NCBI GenBank assembly: GCA_028641055.1
Contig: CM054061.1
Location: 60,828,474 to 60,892,473 of the forward strand
DNA from: Alopecurus myosuroides
Lineage: Eukaryota > Streptophyta > Magnoliopsida > Poales > Poaceae
Direction of reading: 5' to 3'
Length of the DNA: 64,000 bases
Shown here: one piece after another, positions 1 through 10,208 of the stretch
How the letters are laid out: each line of letters starts with the position of its first letter
Position numbering within the stretch: position 1 is the stretch's first letter
Notes under the pieces: generated by a model
What the model was told of the DNA's origin: nothing
Database searches by the model: none
Seen by the model: the letters and a program-made list of their open reading frames with translations, nothing else
Position numbers and translations under genes: made by a program

Positions 1-242
1 CTCCATGCACCTATGCCCATATATTTCCTCCACTTGATGGTCATGATCTTCAGTGTCAGGGGATGTAGGTTGTCATCAACATCATCACCATCTAAAGAAA
101 CATAGTTTGTAGACCCTTCTGTAGTAAACCTGATTTGATATAGGTTTCCTAGCACCTCAAACACTCTAGCAGAGGGGATTTTACTGTGATCCCTATATTT
201 GATTTTCACCCTTACCTCTTCATAGAACCTTTTGAGCATACC
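1..242 (-). pseudogene. DUF4283/CCHC-type protein pseudogene, downstream piece
   Basis: This is the most downstream visible piece of the decayed minus-strand gene whose other pieces lie at 877-2725 and 7747-8179. Read on the minus strand from 242 it is open and gives a stretch containing FYEEVRVKIKYRDHSKIP. That resembles the segment following DUF4283 in a large Triticeae family of zinc-knuckle proteins, as I recall that family. The reading frame continues exactly from the piece on the far side of the solo LTR if the LTR and one copy of its 5-bp duplication are removed. The gene runs off the left edge, so its C-terminus is not seen. The family's function is unknown to me; some DUF4283 proteins are LINE ORF1 proteins, so a transposon origin is possible. 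Confidence 0.6.
238..242. repeat. Target site duplication ATACC, left copy of solo LTR
   Basis: ATACC lies directly before the TG that opens the solo LTR and recurs at 872-876 directly after its terminal CA. A second ATACC at 861-865 also follows a CA, but only the 872-876 choice keeps the reading frame of the surrounding pseudogene. Confidence 0.75.
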
Positions 243-871
243 TGTTGGGGGAATAGGTAAGGGGGAGCCTCACCTACCGCCCACATAAACCGGAAAGTGT
301 TCCGGTTCTTCTGAATGCTACTATCCGGTTTACAGTTGAAGGGAGCAGGCTAGGAGGCAGTCAGCTGGAATGAGAAGACCCAGATCACCTTAAGCGTGAT
401 CCGGATTGCTGAGGAGCCGACCTGTGAGCCGGGTTGGAAGACCCGGAGGCCCAAGACCTAAGAAGCAGCCCAAGGCCGGAAGAAGCGTAAGGGCCTTGGG
501 GATAAACCGGATGAAGCTTCTAGGAGCCGGATTGGTCTAGGACTCCGACCATGGGAGTAACCCGGATACCTCTGTAACCCGGAGGTCTCGTCCACTATAT
601 AAGGCTAGACCCTGGGACGTAAAAAGACAAGTTCTAAGTCGATAGCAAGGTGGATCGAGACATTGAGAGTCGGAATCGCCCTTTGCAATTGAGACCTTGT
701 TCCCCCGATAGTAAGAAGGCAGGAGTAGATTTTACCCTCAATCGAGGGGCCGAACCTGGATAAACTCGCGTCTCTCGTTTCCGCCTTAACCCTTTCGAAG
801 TTTCTCTTCGAAGCAATGGCCTCGGAATCTAGTTCTCGCTCAAGGACACTTGCCGTGACAATACCACGACA
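243..871 (+). mobile_element. Solo LTR, 629 bp, family unidentified
   Basis: The segment begins TGTTGGGG and ends ACGACA, is bounded by a perfect 5-bp duplication ATACC, and has a TATA box (TATATAAGG, 596-604) on the plus strand, so transcription would run left to right. No primer-binding site, polypurine tract or second LTR is next to it, which fits a solo LTR left by recombination between two LTRs. It interrupts the DUF4283-type pseudogene. I cannot place it in a named family from the sequence alone. Confidence 0.75.
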
Positions 872-876
872 ATACC

Positions 877-2725
877 AATCTAGTCAATGTCCATGAAGAT
901 ACCAAATGCAATCACAATTTGCATTACAATAGTTCATTTACACCAAGGTTGGTTAAGGCCTCTAATTTGTAACCAAATTTCCTCAACCTGTGCATAGTAG
1001 TCTATTTCTCCATTCCAGACATGTACTTTTACAAACACACCTTCTTTGGGCAGTCCAAGGCTAGGATAGCCAGCCACCTCCTCCACTTTAAGGTGTGGAG
1101 GGAACTTGACAAGGAAGGTCCACTCATCCAATTGCCTTATTCGCCGAGGCCAATTGGTTTTGTAGATCAAGGCCAGGTTCTTAAACACTCCATCTTTGTT
1201 TATCTCTCCAGAGTCAATATACAGAAGCCCAATGTTCTTTGGTGGAGGAACCTCAGTTAGTTGGAAAGCAGCTCAATATGATAGAAGCCAAGCCCTGGTG
1301 CAGCACTACCCACGAACTTAGCAAGTATCTGAGGCAGTTTCTTTACTGGGAAACAATCCACTTCATGCTACAGAGAGCTGCAGATGAAGCATGTCTTGGA
1401 GAGGGGCATGCAGCTTTGTGATGGCATGGCTCATCACAATTATAGCAAATCACTTCAACATACTGATCTCCTTTCTCACTTGGGGCAGAAGTAGAGTTTG
1501 GTGTAGCTGCGGTATTGGAGACTGTGTCATGTGCTTTGGAGGATTCAACACCATTATCTTTGGGCTTAGGGGCAGGTTTTTGGTTCCTTTTCTGTTGTGC
1601 ACTACCACCATTTTGTTTCTGTTGCGGCTGATGCTGCCGAGAACCCTGCTGCCAATTACTAAGAAACGGATGTACAGGGAATTTCCCGGTGAATTGCTGA
1701 GGGAATTGACCCTGGAATTGCTGAATTGGAAACTAATTCGAGAACTCCTCCGAGGGGAAGAAGCCAAAATAGGGTAAAGGACCAAACTGCTGCTAGGGTT
1801 GATTTTGATTTGGTATCAGAGGTACCTCAAGCGGAGGGATGTGGTAGGCATAGCCATACGGGATCTGAGCTTGTGTATCTTGTCGCTGATCTCTTCTACA
1901 ACGCCCCCTCCTCCTCGGCCGCGACCACGGGTCTTTTCCTCCATCAAACATGTGCTAAGGATCTGCCTGGATGTGGGCTTGGGTGAAATCGCCTAGTCGG
2001 CGGCGGTGAGCTGTATCTGTCTAGGCGGGAGGTGGATCTCGTCATCGGGAGAGAGGGGAAAGCAATCCACAGCTGTGATTCTTCTCGCGTCCACCATGAT
2101 TTTACGGTTCCAATCAAAGGTGAGTTGGGTTAGGTAGAATCTCTCCAGACGCAGGGGCAATACTATCATCCCACATCTGACCGAAGAAAATCCCCAATCA
2201 CCATCTCTGTATGTCTCCTTAAGGAGCCTGCGCGTGTCTTTGCCTGGGCGCAGGTCGCCATTGCCACAAGCTCCAAGACCCTCCCCCCTCGCGGCCTATG
2301 GTATTTAATGGGCCACAATCTGAGGGGGGGAGGTGTACCTTGATGTCCGGCGGGGAGGTGGCTAGGCCGCGGCGAATGCTGGTCGTACCTCTGTTGAGCA
2401 CAACGAGCGTTGCTGCTGTCACCGAGCCCTCGAAGGAGAAAGGGGCCTCCAGGTGCTTGGTTGGCCTGGGGAGGCAGAAGATGAGCTTCTTCTCTGCAGG
2501 CAATAAGGATTGATCCAACGGCGAAGGTGGAACTACCTTCCTTGACCGGCCTCTCTTCCTCTTCCCTGCAAGCTGGGCGGGCACGACGGGCACGGTGACG
2601 GGAAGTTGCTCTGCTCCAGCGGCGTGATCTTGGGAGGATAGGGTTGCCGCCGAAGTAGAGGGAGATACCAATGTCATGCCCTGAATCGGAGAACTAGGAG
2701 TCACTGAAATTGGGATGGAAGGCAG
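877..2725 (-). pseudogene. DUF4283/CCHC zinc-knuckle protein pseudogene, central piece
   Basis: Minus-strand reading gives, in order, a Ser/Thr/Pro-rich region (about 2700-2220), a Gln/Pro-rich low-complexity region (about 1790-1480), a CCHC zinc knuckle of the form CX2CX4HX4C (1406-1447), a second knuckle-like motif with an in-frame stop inside it (1353-1391), and a DUF4283-like block (about 1188-934) containing FPPHLKVEE, VWNGEI and IWLQIRGL. Several frameshifts and stops break it: one frameshift lies between the two knuckles, another precedes DUF4283, TGA replaces a codon after PWCK, and a TAG lies just before the solo LTR. It joins the upstream piece across the Copia element. It looks like an old pseudogene. 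Zinc knuckles suggest nucleic-acid binding, but no role can be stated. Confidence 0.65.
2721..2725. repeat. Target site duplication GGCAG, left copy
   Basis: GGCAG lies immediately before the left LTR of the Copia element and is repeated at 7742-7746 immediately after the right LTR. Confidence 0.9.
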
Positions 2726-2929
2726 TATAGAAAACCTAGCTACGATAGGTGTAATGCGATACCTTTGTCTCGGCTCGCCCTTCGTGTTAATATAGGGTCA
2801 AAAACGACCAAAGATTACAACAGAATATTACATGACTTGAGGGTTAAGAAAAGATCTACAATTCGGTTTATATTGCACCGAAAGTTACAACAGATAGAAA
2901 CTCAAACTAACAAGCCTTATCGTTTAACA
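2726..2929 (-). repeat. 3' LTR of Copia element
   Basis: This 204-bp copy matches 7538-7741 except at two sites (near 2799 and 2852). In element sense it opens TGTTAAACG and ends in CTATA rather than the usual CA. Confidence 0.92.
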
Positions 2930-2941
2930 TCCTCCCTCAAT
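2930..2941 (-). promoter_or_regulatory. Polypurine tract of Copia element
   Basis: On the minus strand TTGAGGGAGGA abuts the 3' LTR, the expected place for plus-strand DNA priming. It overlaps the 3' end of the RNase H reading frame. Confidence 0.6.
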
Positions 2942-5900
2942 CTTAACACTTCCAAGTTTAGATTGTTCTTGAAGGCTTGTAACTGTCTGACTTGCAGTGG
3001 TTTTGTAAAACCATCTGCCACTTGATCCCCTGTGGGAATGAACTGAATTTCGAGTAGTTTCTGAGCAACTCGTTCTCTCACAAAATGAAAATCAATTTCA
3101 ATATGTTCTGTTCTAGCATGAAATACTGGATTAGCTGAGAGATAGGTAGCACCCAAATTATCACACCACAAACAAGCAGGTTGAGGATGATCAATACCAA
3201 GCTCATCAAGTAATGACTCTATCCATATTACCTCAGCTGTGGCATTTGCAAGTGCATTATATTCTGCCTCTGTACTTGACCTTGACACAGTGGCCTGTTT
3301 CCTGGCACTCCAAGAAATGAGGTTCGAGCCAAAGAAAACTGCAAAACCTCCAGTTGATCTTCTATCATCAGGGCATCCTGCCCAATCTGCATCTGAAAAA
3401 GCACTCACAAGTGTGGAAGATGATCTTCCAATCTTTAATCCAGTTGATTCACTTCCTTGAAGATACCTCAATATCCTCTTCACAGCTGTCCAATGCAAAG
3501 TAGTAGGAGAATGCAAAAATTGACACACCTTATTAACAGAAAATGAAATATCTGGTCTAGTTAAGGTTAAGTATTGCAAAGCTCCAACAATACTCCTATA
3601 CGAGTAGCATCTTCCATGCTTAACTCTTCTCCTTCATGTTTGGACAGTTTTTCCGTTGTGGACAAGGGTGTGCTAGCTGGTTTGCACCCCTTCATACCCA
3701 CACGACACAATATATCCTTTGTGTATTTTTCTTGAGTTAGTAAAACACCATCATCACTTTGTTTTACCTCAATACCCAAGAAATACCGAAGCTCTCCTAA
3801 ATCCTTGAGGGCAAAATCATTCCTCAAATCATTAAGTAGTGCAGCTGTAGCTTCCTGTGATGAACTAGCAACAATTATGTCATCAACATAAACAAGCATA
3901 AAAATTGTAACCTTGCCTTTCTTGTAAAAGAACAATGAGGTGTCTCCCTTTGAAGGCCTAAAACCAAGATCCTGTAATTTTGTACTCAACCTTGAGTACC
4001 ACGCTCTTGGGGCTTGTTTCAGCCCATATAATGCTTTGTCCAATTTGCACACAAAATGTGGCTTGGCTCCATCCTCATAGCCAGGTGGTTGCCTCATATA
4101 AACCTCTTCCTCAAGAACACCGTGAAGAAACGCATTCTGCACATCCAGTTGACGAAGACTCCATCCCCTGGATACAGCAATAGACAAAACCAATCTGATA
4201 GTAGCTGCCTTAACTACTGGACTAAAAGTGTCCTCATAATTAATCCCATAACGTTGCTTAAATCCTTTAGCTACCAACCTAGCTTTGTACCTATCTATGG
4301 TACCATCTGAGTTTCTTTTAATCTTAAAAACCCATTTGCAATCTATTAGATTCCTCCCTTGACTAGGTGGTACTAGATGCCAAGTTCTATTTTTAATAAG
4401 AGCATCATATTCTACTTCCATAGCATTTTTCCAATTTTTATCTCCTAATGCTTCTTGTAAAGTTTCGGGTTCTCCTGAAGAAACAAAATTAGCGTACCTT
4501 ACTGTACCATCTTTTGGAATGTACGGCTTAAATATGCCATTTTTAGACCTGGTGCGGATCTGCATACGTTGGCCTGCGGCTTCCGAATCCGCAGAAGATC
4601 CCGGAGATACAGAATCCCGCTCGGATCCCGTGCAATGATTGCCATGATTGCCGCCATCATTGCTTCTGTGGGGTGCCAGCGAATCTGCTGACGCAGGCGC
4701 GGACAGCGACGCGTCTGTCGCTGCATGTGCGCGACCAGCGCTGCGGGCGCCTGAACCTTGTGCTTGCTGCCGCCACGCGTCAGGCGACGATTCGCCTCGA
4801 GCGTGTGCCGCGCGCGCCTGCTGGGGAACCGCGTGAGGACGCGGTTTCTTCGCCGCTCGACTCCTGCCGCGTGTCCCATGATGATGGCGGTGTCGGAGGA
4901 TCCGCCAGAGATCTCTCGGGATCGCTGCTTGCTGGCGTATCTTCCTGGGAGTCAGCGCATGTCTCCCTTGGCTGTATCTGCTGCATAAAATGATGATTTT
5001 GTACACTTTTGGTACGGTTAGATTCAGAATTATCTGGACTATCACCCGTATGATCAACACTGTTTTCCCTCCCGTGATCAGAAGGGTTACGAAGATCCGA
5101 AGGAAGCAAAAGGATTTCGGACCGTAGTTTAGCACCGGCATTTGGGTTTAAATTGGAGAAAGGAAAAACTAATTCATCAAAGACAACATCTCTTGATATA
5201 TAGATTCTACCGGTGGAAATATTGAGACATTTGAACCCTTTATGAATATTGCTATAGCCAAGAAAAGCACACTCTTTAGACCTAAATTCTAACTTGTGAG
5301 AATTATAGGGTCTAAGGTTAGGCCAACACGCACACCCAAAAACACGAAGAGAAGAGTAGTTTGGCTTTTCATGGCATAATTTTTCCAAGGGAGTTTCAAA
5401 ATTGATGACTCGACTGGGTGTGCGGTTTATGAGATATGTGGCTGCAATAAAGGCTTCGTCCCAATATTTTAGAGGCATTGATGCATGGGCAAGGATGGAT
5501 AGGCCAACTTCGACAATGTGTCGATGCTTTCTTTCTGCCGATCCATTTTGTTGATGTGCATAGGGGCATGAAACATGATGTGAGATGCCAATTTGTGTGA
5601 AGAAGGAGTTTAATTTCTCATACTCGCCTCCCCAATCTGTTTGCATAGCAAGAATTTTCCTATCAAATTGCCTCTCAACAAGGTTTTGAAAGTCATGAAA
5701 TTTCTGAAACACTTCTGACTTATTCTTAAGCAAATAGACCCATGTAAATTTGCTAAAATCATCGATAAAACTAACATAATATTTCTTTCGTCCAACAGAC
5801 TCAATAGCAGGGCCCCACACATCTGAGAAAATAAGCTCTAAAGGAGCACTAGATTCACTAAAAGACTTTGGATACGGGAGTTGGTGACTTTTGCCTTTTT

Positions 5901-6260
5901 GACAAGCATCACACACAGACTCATTATTGACTTCACTAGAGCAAGGGAGATTATTGTGGCTAATAACTCTCTTGACAATTATTGACGATGGATGACCTAA
6001 ACGGGAGTGCCATCTCTCCGATGATGGTTTGATGACACTTGAGACACTCTTGCTTGAATCATGATGGATGGACGAAAGTGGATATAGTCCTCTTCTACAC
6101 CTGCCTTGGATGAGAGTTTTCTTGGTGGCCTGGTCCTTAATAAAAAAAGAATCAGGGTGAAATTCCAAAAAGGCATTGTTATCAAAAGCAAGACGTTGAG
6201 CGGATAAGAGACTTTTGTTTGATTGTGGGACATGCAAAATATTGTTGAGGTATAGATCAC

Positions 6261-6282
6261 GATCATTGGTAGATCATTGGTA
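6261..6282. repeat. 11-bp tandem duplication disrupting the Copia ORF
   Basis: GATCATTGGTA occurs twice head to tail (6261-6271, 6272-6282). Eleven is not a multiple of three, so the protease-to-integrase frame is lost exactly here. The downstream frame resumes with the expected LHVP sequence of Copia polyproteins. Confidence 0.9.
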
Positions 6283-7523
6283 CTAATGAGTGAATGACCA
6301 ATATGGTTGATAGCCATACCTGAACCGTTCGCGGCATGAACTTGGTCGTGGCCGTGGTATTTGTCGCGTATCATCAGCTTGTGCAGATCACCCGTGACGT
6401 GGTCGGTGGCGCCAGTGTCCACTATCCACGGGTTGGAGTCGGCGCCGTATGGGTATGAGGTGGTCGCCGATGCCACACTCTTTTCTTCAACCGGCGTAAA
6501 ATCTGGGTTAAATCTTTCCCAGCACTTGGCGACAGTGTGTCCGCCCTTCCCGCAGAGTTGACACCGTGGCTTGCCGGTGTTGTTGTTGTTGCGCGGGTTT
6601 CCGTTGCCGTAGCCGTGATTGTTGTTGGCGCCGCCGTTGGCGTTCCCGCCTTGTCCGTAGCCGCCACGTCCACCGTGGCCTCCATAGTTGCCACCGCCAC
6701 CGTAGCCACCATTGCTATAGCCGCCGTTGTTGTAGTTGTGTCCTCCGTAGCCGCCGTAGCCACCATTGCCACGGCCTTGAGGATTCTGAGCGCCGCGGCC
6801 ACCACCGCGTCCGAAGCCTCCGCGCCCGCCACGCACAGCAGCGTTGACAGACGACTGTCCGCCCCCTTGGAGCAGATCGAGCCGCGTCTCAAAGCTTAGG
6901 AGCTGAGAGTACAGCTCAGAGACGGAGACGGGCTCAACTCGAGTCGCCATCGACGTGACGATCGAATTGTACTCGCCATCCAGTCCGGCGAGCACATAGG
7001 ACACGATGTCCTCCTCGTCGAGTGGCTTGCCAGCAGCAGCCATCTCATCTGCCAACCCGCGAATCTTACTGAAGTATTCCGCGATGGTTGTGTTTCCCTT
7101 CTGGGAGTTAGCCAGCGATATCCGTGTGTTCACGGTGCGCGCCCGCGTCCTCGACGCGAACATCTGCTCGATTGCCGCCCATAGCGCCGCCGAGCTCGCG
7201 GCGGAGTGGACTTGGAGTAGCACCTCCCTCGACAGGGTGGTGAGGAGAAAACTGAGGAGCTGCTGATCTGCAGCGATCCACGGCCCGTAGGCTGGATTGG
7301 CTTGCTTCACCGCCTTGCCGTCGACGGTCACGTCCCTCTCCTTGCTAGGGACGTCGCGAGATGCATCTAGGTACCCATCCATCTGGGCACCACGGATCGC
7401 CGGCAGTACTTGCGCCTTCCAGAGGATGTGATTCCCCTTGGCAAGTTTCTCGGTGATGTTCACCGCGGCGAAGGGCGAGGTAGGGCTGGACGACGAGCTC
7501 GCCATGGATGTGGTCGAGAGGAT

Positions 7524-7537
7524 AAGCTCTGATACCA
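7524..7537 (-). promoter_or_regulatory. tRNA-Met primer-binding site of Copia element
   Basis: The minus strand reads TGGTATCAGAGCTT, the standard plant retrotransposon site complementary to the 3' end of initiator tRNA-Met. It begins directly after the last LTR base. Confidence 0.9.
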
Positions 7538-7741
7538 TATAGAAAACCTAGCTACGATAGGTGTAATGCGATACCTTTGTCTCGGCTCGCCCTTCGTGTT
7601 AATATAGGGTAAAAAACGACCAAAGATTACAACAGAATATTACATGACTTGAGGGTTAAGAACAGATCTACAATTCGGTTTATATTGCACCGAAAGTTAC
7701 AACAGATAGAAACTCAAACTAACAAGCCTTATCGTTTAACA
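7538..7741 (-). repeat. 5' LTR of Copia element
   Basis: This 204-bp LTR is next to the primer-binding site and is followed by the right copy of the target duplication at 7742-7746. It differs from the other LTR at two positions. Confidence 0.92.
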
Positions 7742-7746
7742 GGCAG

Positions 7747-8179
7747 CTCTATAACCAACTTCGCCGCTGAAGAACGGCGCTTGCGTGGGCCTTTCCCGCC
7801 CTAGAGCCAGGTTGTTCTGACGATCGTGTCCGCCGGGGAAACTGAGGGAAGCCCCAGCACCACGGGTGGATGCGTCCGAGGAGTCTGAGGAACTCGTCGA
7901 GGCGCCGCACTCCTCCTTGCTGGTCTCATGGCGGCGAAACGCCAGCGTGAGCCTTCTCGCTGCCAGAGGTCGGCGGGGGATATTCGCTAGCGGCGGTGTC
8001 GATGAGGCGGAACCAACAAACGGGGGAAGGCGAAGCGAAGTAGAAGGGGTGGAAGCCGCAGAAACGAACCCAGGGAGAGGTATCGTCGGAGAAACCTCTC
8101 CGTCAGGGGATATCCGAGGCGACGCGGGCATGCGTCGGGAGCGACGGGACGTCGTGGTGGCCTGCGTGGGGTCCGCCAT
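7747..8179 (-). pseudogene. DUF4283/CCHC-type protein pseudogene, N-terminal piece
   Basis: The likely start is the ATG at 8179 (MADPTQATTTSRRSRR). An in-frame ATG at 8194 is an alternative. The encoded region is Ser/Pro/Arg-rich and of low complexity. Near 7780 the frame must change: the N-terminal frame meets a stop soon after the Copia insertion point, whereas another frame reads a basic KGPRKRRSSAAKLVIELP stretch that runs on into the 2725-2219 open stretch. I infer an indel around 7790-7810. The start lies about 380 bases downstream of the end of the F-box gene, on the same strand. Confidence 0.55.
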
Positions 8180-8194
8180 TGACGGCCCGATCAT

Positions 8195-8562
8195 GTGTCC
8201 GGGGTGGCGAGGTGGACATTTTTTCCAACGGACTTGTTGTCACGTCACGTGCAGTGCCAAGGCACGATTTCCTCTGTACAACTTCTGTTCTACACACAGT
8301 CTAATCACTATGGTGCCTAAGAACCATGGAACTAATTAATTACAGGATAGAACATTGACAGTGATGCTCCACCACATTACAGGAACTTACAGCAAGTTAA
8401 GATTAAAAGCAGCAGTAAGCTAACTGAATGGAACATTTCAGCCAAACATACGTGGTATCAGTACGGCATGGCATACATATTTATTCGAACTGGGGAGCCA
8501 GAAAAGCACATTGATCCAGCTTCATTTCTCACAGCGGAAAAAGATCAAGCTCGATCATGAAT
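8195..8562. other. Intergenic spacer between F-box gene and DUF4283-type pseudogene
   Basis: Both neighbours lie on the minus strand, so this stretch should hold the 3' untranslated region of the F-box gene and the former promoter of the pseudogene. No repeat, further reading frame or obvious TATA box was recognised in it. Confidence 0.4.
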
Positions 8563-10149
8563 TCAACCTAGCACGAGTTGGATTTGCCCCGCGGAACAGC
8601 CGATCCCATCCAGAACGGCGCGCCTCTCCTCGTCGCTCCATGTGCTCTGCTGGCTTACCACCTCCCAGTCGCAGCAGGGCCCCTCCTTGTCCACGACATG
8701 TCCATGCTTGAGCAGAGAGACACTCCTCATCGCCGTGGACACCTCCACGGCGAACCTCACAAGGCGCAGCAGCTGCCTCTCCGTCCTCCGGAACTGGAAG
8801 CCAATGACAACCAGCTCCTTCAAATGGCGATGGCGAGAAAAAGCCAAAGGCCGCGACGGTATCTCCTCCTGTCTCGGCTCGTCTTCGCAATGGGAGACGT
8901 GAACGTAAAGGCTCTCGAGCAATGGCGCCGCCTCTACCAGGAGGCGCGCCCACGAGACGTCCCACGACGACGGCACGTCGGCGACGAGCAGCCTTCTCAG
9001 GTTAGGCATTGCCGAGAAGGGATTCCTAGGCAGGATCCACATGTCCGGCCCAGTAAACCGCAACACGAGATCATTCACACCGATGGCACCTTGGAAGATG
9101 TCCACGAGCATGGGAATCAAGTTGTCGAGACGCCGGCGGTTCCAAACTGCGAAACTGCACCCTTCCAGTTGGTCAACGGAGAAGGCGAGGCTGACGCGCG
9201 CAAGGCACGGGGCGGCGGCAGCGGAGCGCAGCAGCACGTTGGCGCGCAAGCTGGTGAGGCTCTCGAGCTTCGGGAGGGACCGGAGCTCGACCACCATGTG
9301 CTCCCCATCGACTAGAAGCTCCCTGATTTCCGACATGGGCGCGTCCAATACCACCCTGCGCCTACGGCTGTGGGCTCTCCTCTTGAACTGGCACGACACA
9401 AGGTGCAGCACCTGCAGCTGCGGGCACGCAGCGACCGCGCCCTCGTAGGCGGCCGCCGGCGTGGAAGCCGGCAGGTCTCGCAGAATGAGCGTGGTGAGTG
9501 CGGTGAATCCTTGGAGCGGCGGGGGTAGGCAGTTTGCGAGCTTGAGGCTCCGCAGGCGGGACTCGCCGGGCTTCCTGCTGATGAAGCCACAACGGAAGCT
9601 GTAGGGCGGCGGGTGCGGGTACGCCAGCGGCCACGTCTGGGTGGCGGCAACCTCCAGGTGCTGGACGCCCCAGGAATCGACGGCGTCCACGACGAGGCGG
9701 TTGATGCTGGCCGATGTGCTGCTGTTGGAGAAGACCTCGACTGACAGCCTGTCGACGCGGGGGCGAGATCGGCTGGCCAGGAGCCTTTTGACGGAGCGGA
9801 CCAGGGCTCGCATGGCGTGGCGCTCGTATCGCCCCGTGATAGTACGTAGCCGCAACCTCTCGGACATGGTCGAGCTGATCTTCGATTCCCTGGCGTTCTG
9901 GTAGAGGAGGTGGAGGCGGTGGTAGAGCGGCGGGAGGATGTCGGTGGCCTTGAGGTCCATGACGGGGAGCTCGCGAGGGAGGCTGGCCCAGCGCCTGGAG
10001 ACCGCCGCGGCGCCGAGCGCGGTGCGCGTATCGACGCGGCGCAGGATATCGAGGAGCAGGTCGTCCGGGAGGGCGTCGAGGTGGTCCTTGTGGTCGCAGT
10101 CGCTGGCCGCACGCGGCGGCCGGCGAGGGCACGCGTCCTTCCTGGCCAT
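8563..10149 (-). CDS. F-box protein with LRR-like/FBD-like C-terminal region
   Basis: An intact single-exon frame of 528 codons starts MARKDACPRRPP. Residues about 22-62 form an F-box (HLDALPDDLLLDILRRVDTR through WASLPREL), the segment that binds SKP1 in SCF ubiquitin ligases. From about residue 130 there are leucine-rich, repeat-like stretches (for example LRSLKLANCLPPPLQGFTAL, LTTLILRDLP, CPQLQVLHLVSC, MPNLRRLLVADVP). An FBD-like segment (HLKELVVIGFQFRR) lies near residue 440. This is the architecture of grass FBX/FBL/FBD proteins, which usually recognise substrates for ubiquitination; the substrate cannot be inferred. The ATG at 10149 was chosen because it opens the frame just before the F-box and a TATA-like box lies about 50 bases upstream. 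The coding sequence is GC-rich with no stop or frameshift. It is the only intact host gene in the window. Confidence 0.9.
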   Translation of the reverse strand: MARKDACPRRPPRAASDCDHKDHLDALPDDLLLDILRRVDTRTALGAAAVSRRWASLPRELPVMDLKATDILPPLYHRLHLLYQNARESKISSTMSERLRLRTITGRYERHAMRALVRSVKRLLASRSRPRVDRLSVEVFSNSSTSASINRLVVDAVDSWGVQHLEVAATQTWPLAYPHPPPYSFRCGFISRKPGESRLRSLKLANCLPPPLQGFTALTTLILRDLPASTPAAAYEGAVAACPQLQVLHLVSCQFKRRAHSRRRRVVLDAPMSEIRELLVDGEHMVVELRSLPKLESLTSLRANVLLRSAAAAPCLARVSLAFSVDQLEGCSFAVWNRRRLDNLIPMLVDIFQGAIGVNDLVLRFTGPDMWILPRNPFSAMPNLRRLLVADVPSSWDVSWARLLVEAAPLLESLYVHVSHCEDEPRQEEIPSRPLAFSRHRHLKELVVIGFQFRRTERQLLRLVRFAVEVSTAMRSVSLLKHGHVVDKEGPCCDWEVVSQQSTWSDEERRAVLDGIGCSAGQIQLVLG

Positions 10150-10201
10150 TGATCGTACTCGGGGTCGATCGGAGACAGTGATCCAGCGGGAAGTTCAGCC
10201 G

Positions 10202-10208
10202 ATTTATA
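10202..10208 (-). promoter_or_regulatory. Probable TATA box of F-box gene
   Basis: The minus strand reads TATAAAT, 53 bases upstream of the F-box start codon. With a usual spacing of about 30 bases, transcription would begin near 10170-10175, giving a short leader. Confidence 0.5.

Larger units (their letters stand above)
2930..7505 (-). pseudogene. Copia gag-pol polyprotein, broken by three frame lesions
   Basis: The likely start is the ATG at 7505 (MASSSSSP). A gag domain is followed by a Gly/Tyr/Asn-rich linker, a CCHC knuckle CQLCGKGGHTVAKC (6522-6563) and a protease with the DTGA active site (about 6400-6425). An 11-bp tandem duplication at 6261-6282 then shifts the frame. Integrase (HHCC-like CDAC, and DDE with SDVWGP, TDWGGEY and the AERKHR Glu) follows to about 4900, where a second shift lies in a Ser/Ala-rich linker. 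Reverse transcriptase carries FLHG, MRQPPGY and YVDD (3879-3890). A one-base deletion near 3602 separates it from RNase H ([25 protein letters not shown]). Each block is otherwise open. The polyprotein would copy and integrate the element; as it stands it cannot be made whole. Confidence 0.9.
2726..7741 (-). mobile_element. Ty1/Copia LTR retrotransposon, nearly complete, 5.0 kb
   Basis: The element has two 204-bp LTRs (2726-2929 and 7538-7741) differing at two positions by eye. A 5-bp target duplication GGCAG flanks it. A primer-binding site complementary to initiator tRNA-Met sits at 7524-7537, and a purine-rich tract (minus-strand TTGAGGGAGGA) at 2930-2941. Orientation is minus. The internal domain encodes gag, protease, integrase, reverse transcriptase and RNase H in Copia order, but with three reading-frame lesions. 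Short LTRs and one long polyprotein resemble Hopscotch-like Copia elements; the exact family is not established. About 1% LTR divergence implies insertion a few hundred thousand years ago if 1.3e-8 substitutions per site per year is assumed. It sits inside the DUF4283-type pseudogene. Confidence 0.95.

Noticed and set aside
861..865. ATACC at 861-865 as the right target duplication of the solo LTR.
   Set aside because: It would leave 11 extra bases and break the frame that the 872-876 choice restores.
6422..6899. Ala/Val/Thr-rich frames on both strands across the Copia gag.
   Set aside because: By-products of the repetitive Gly/Tyr/Asn-rich gag linker.
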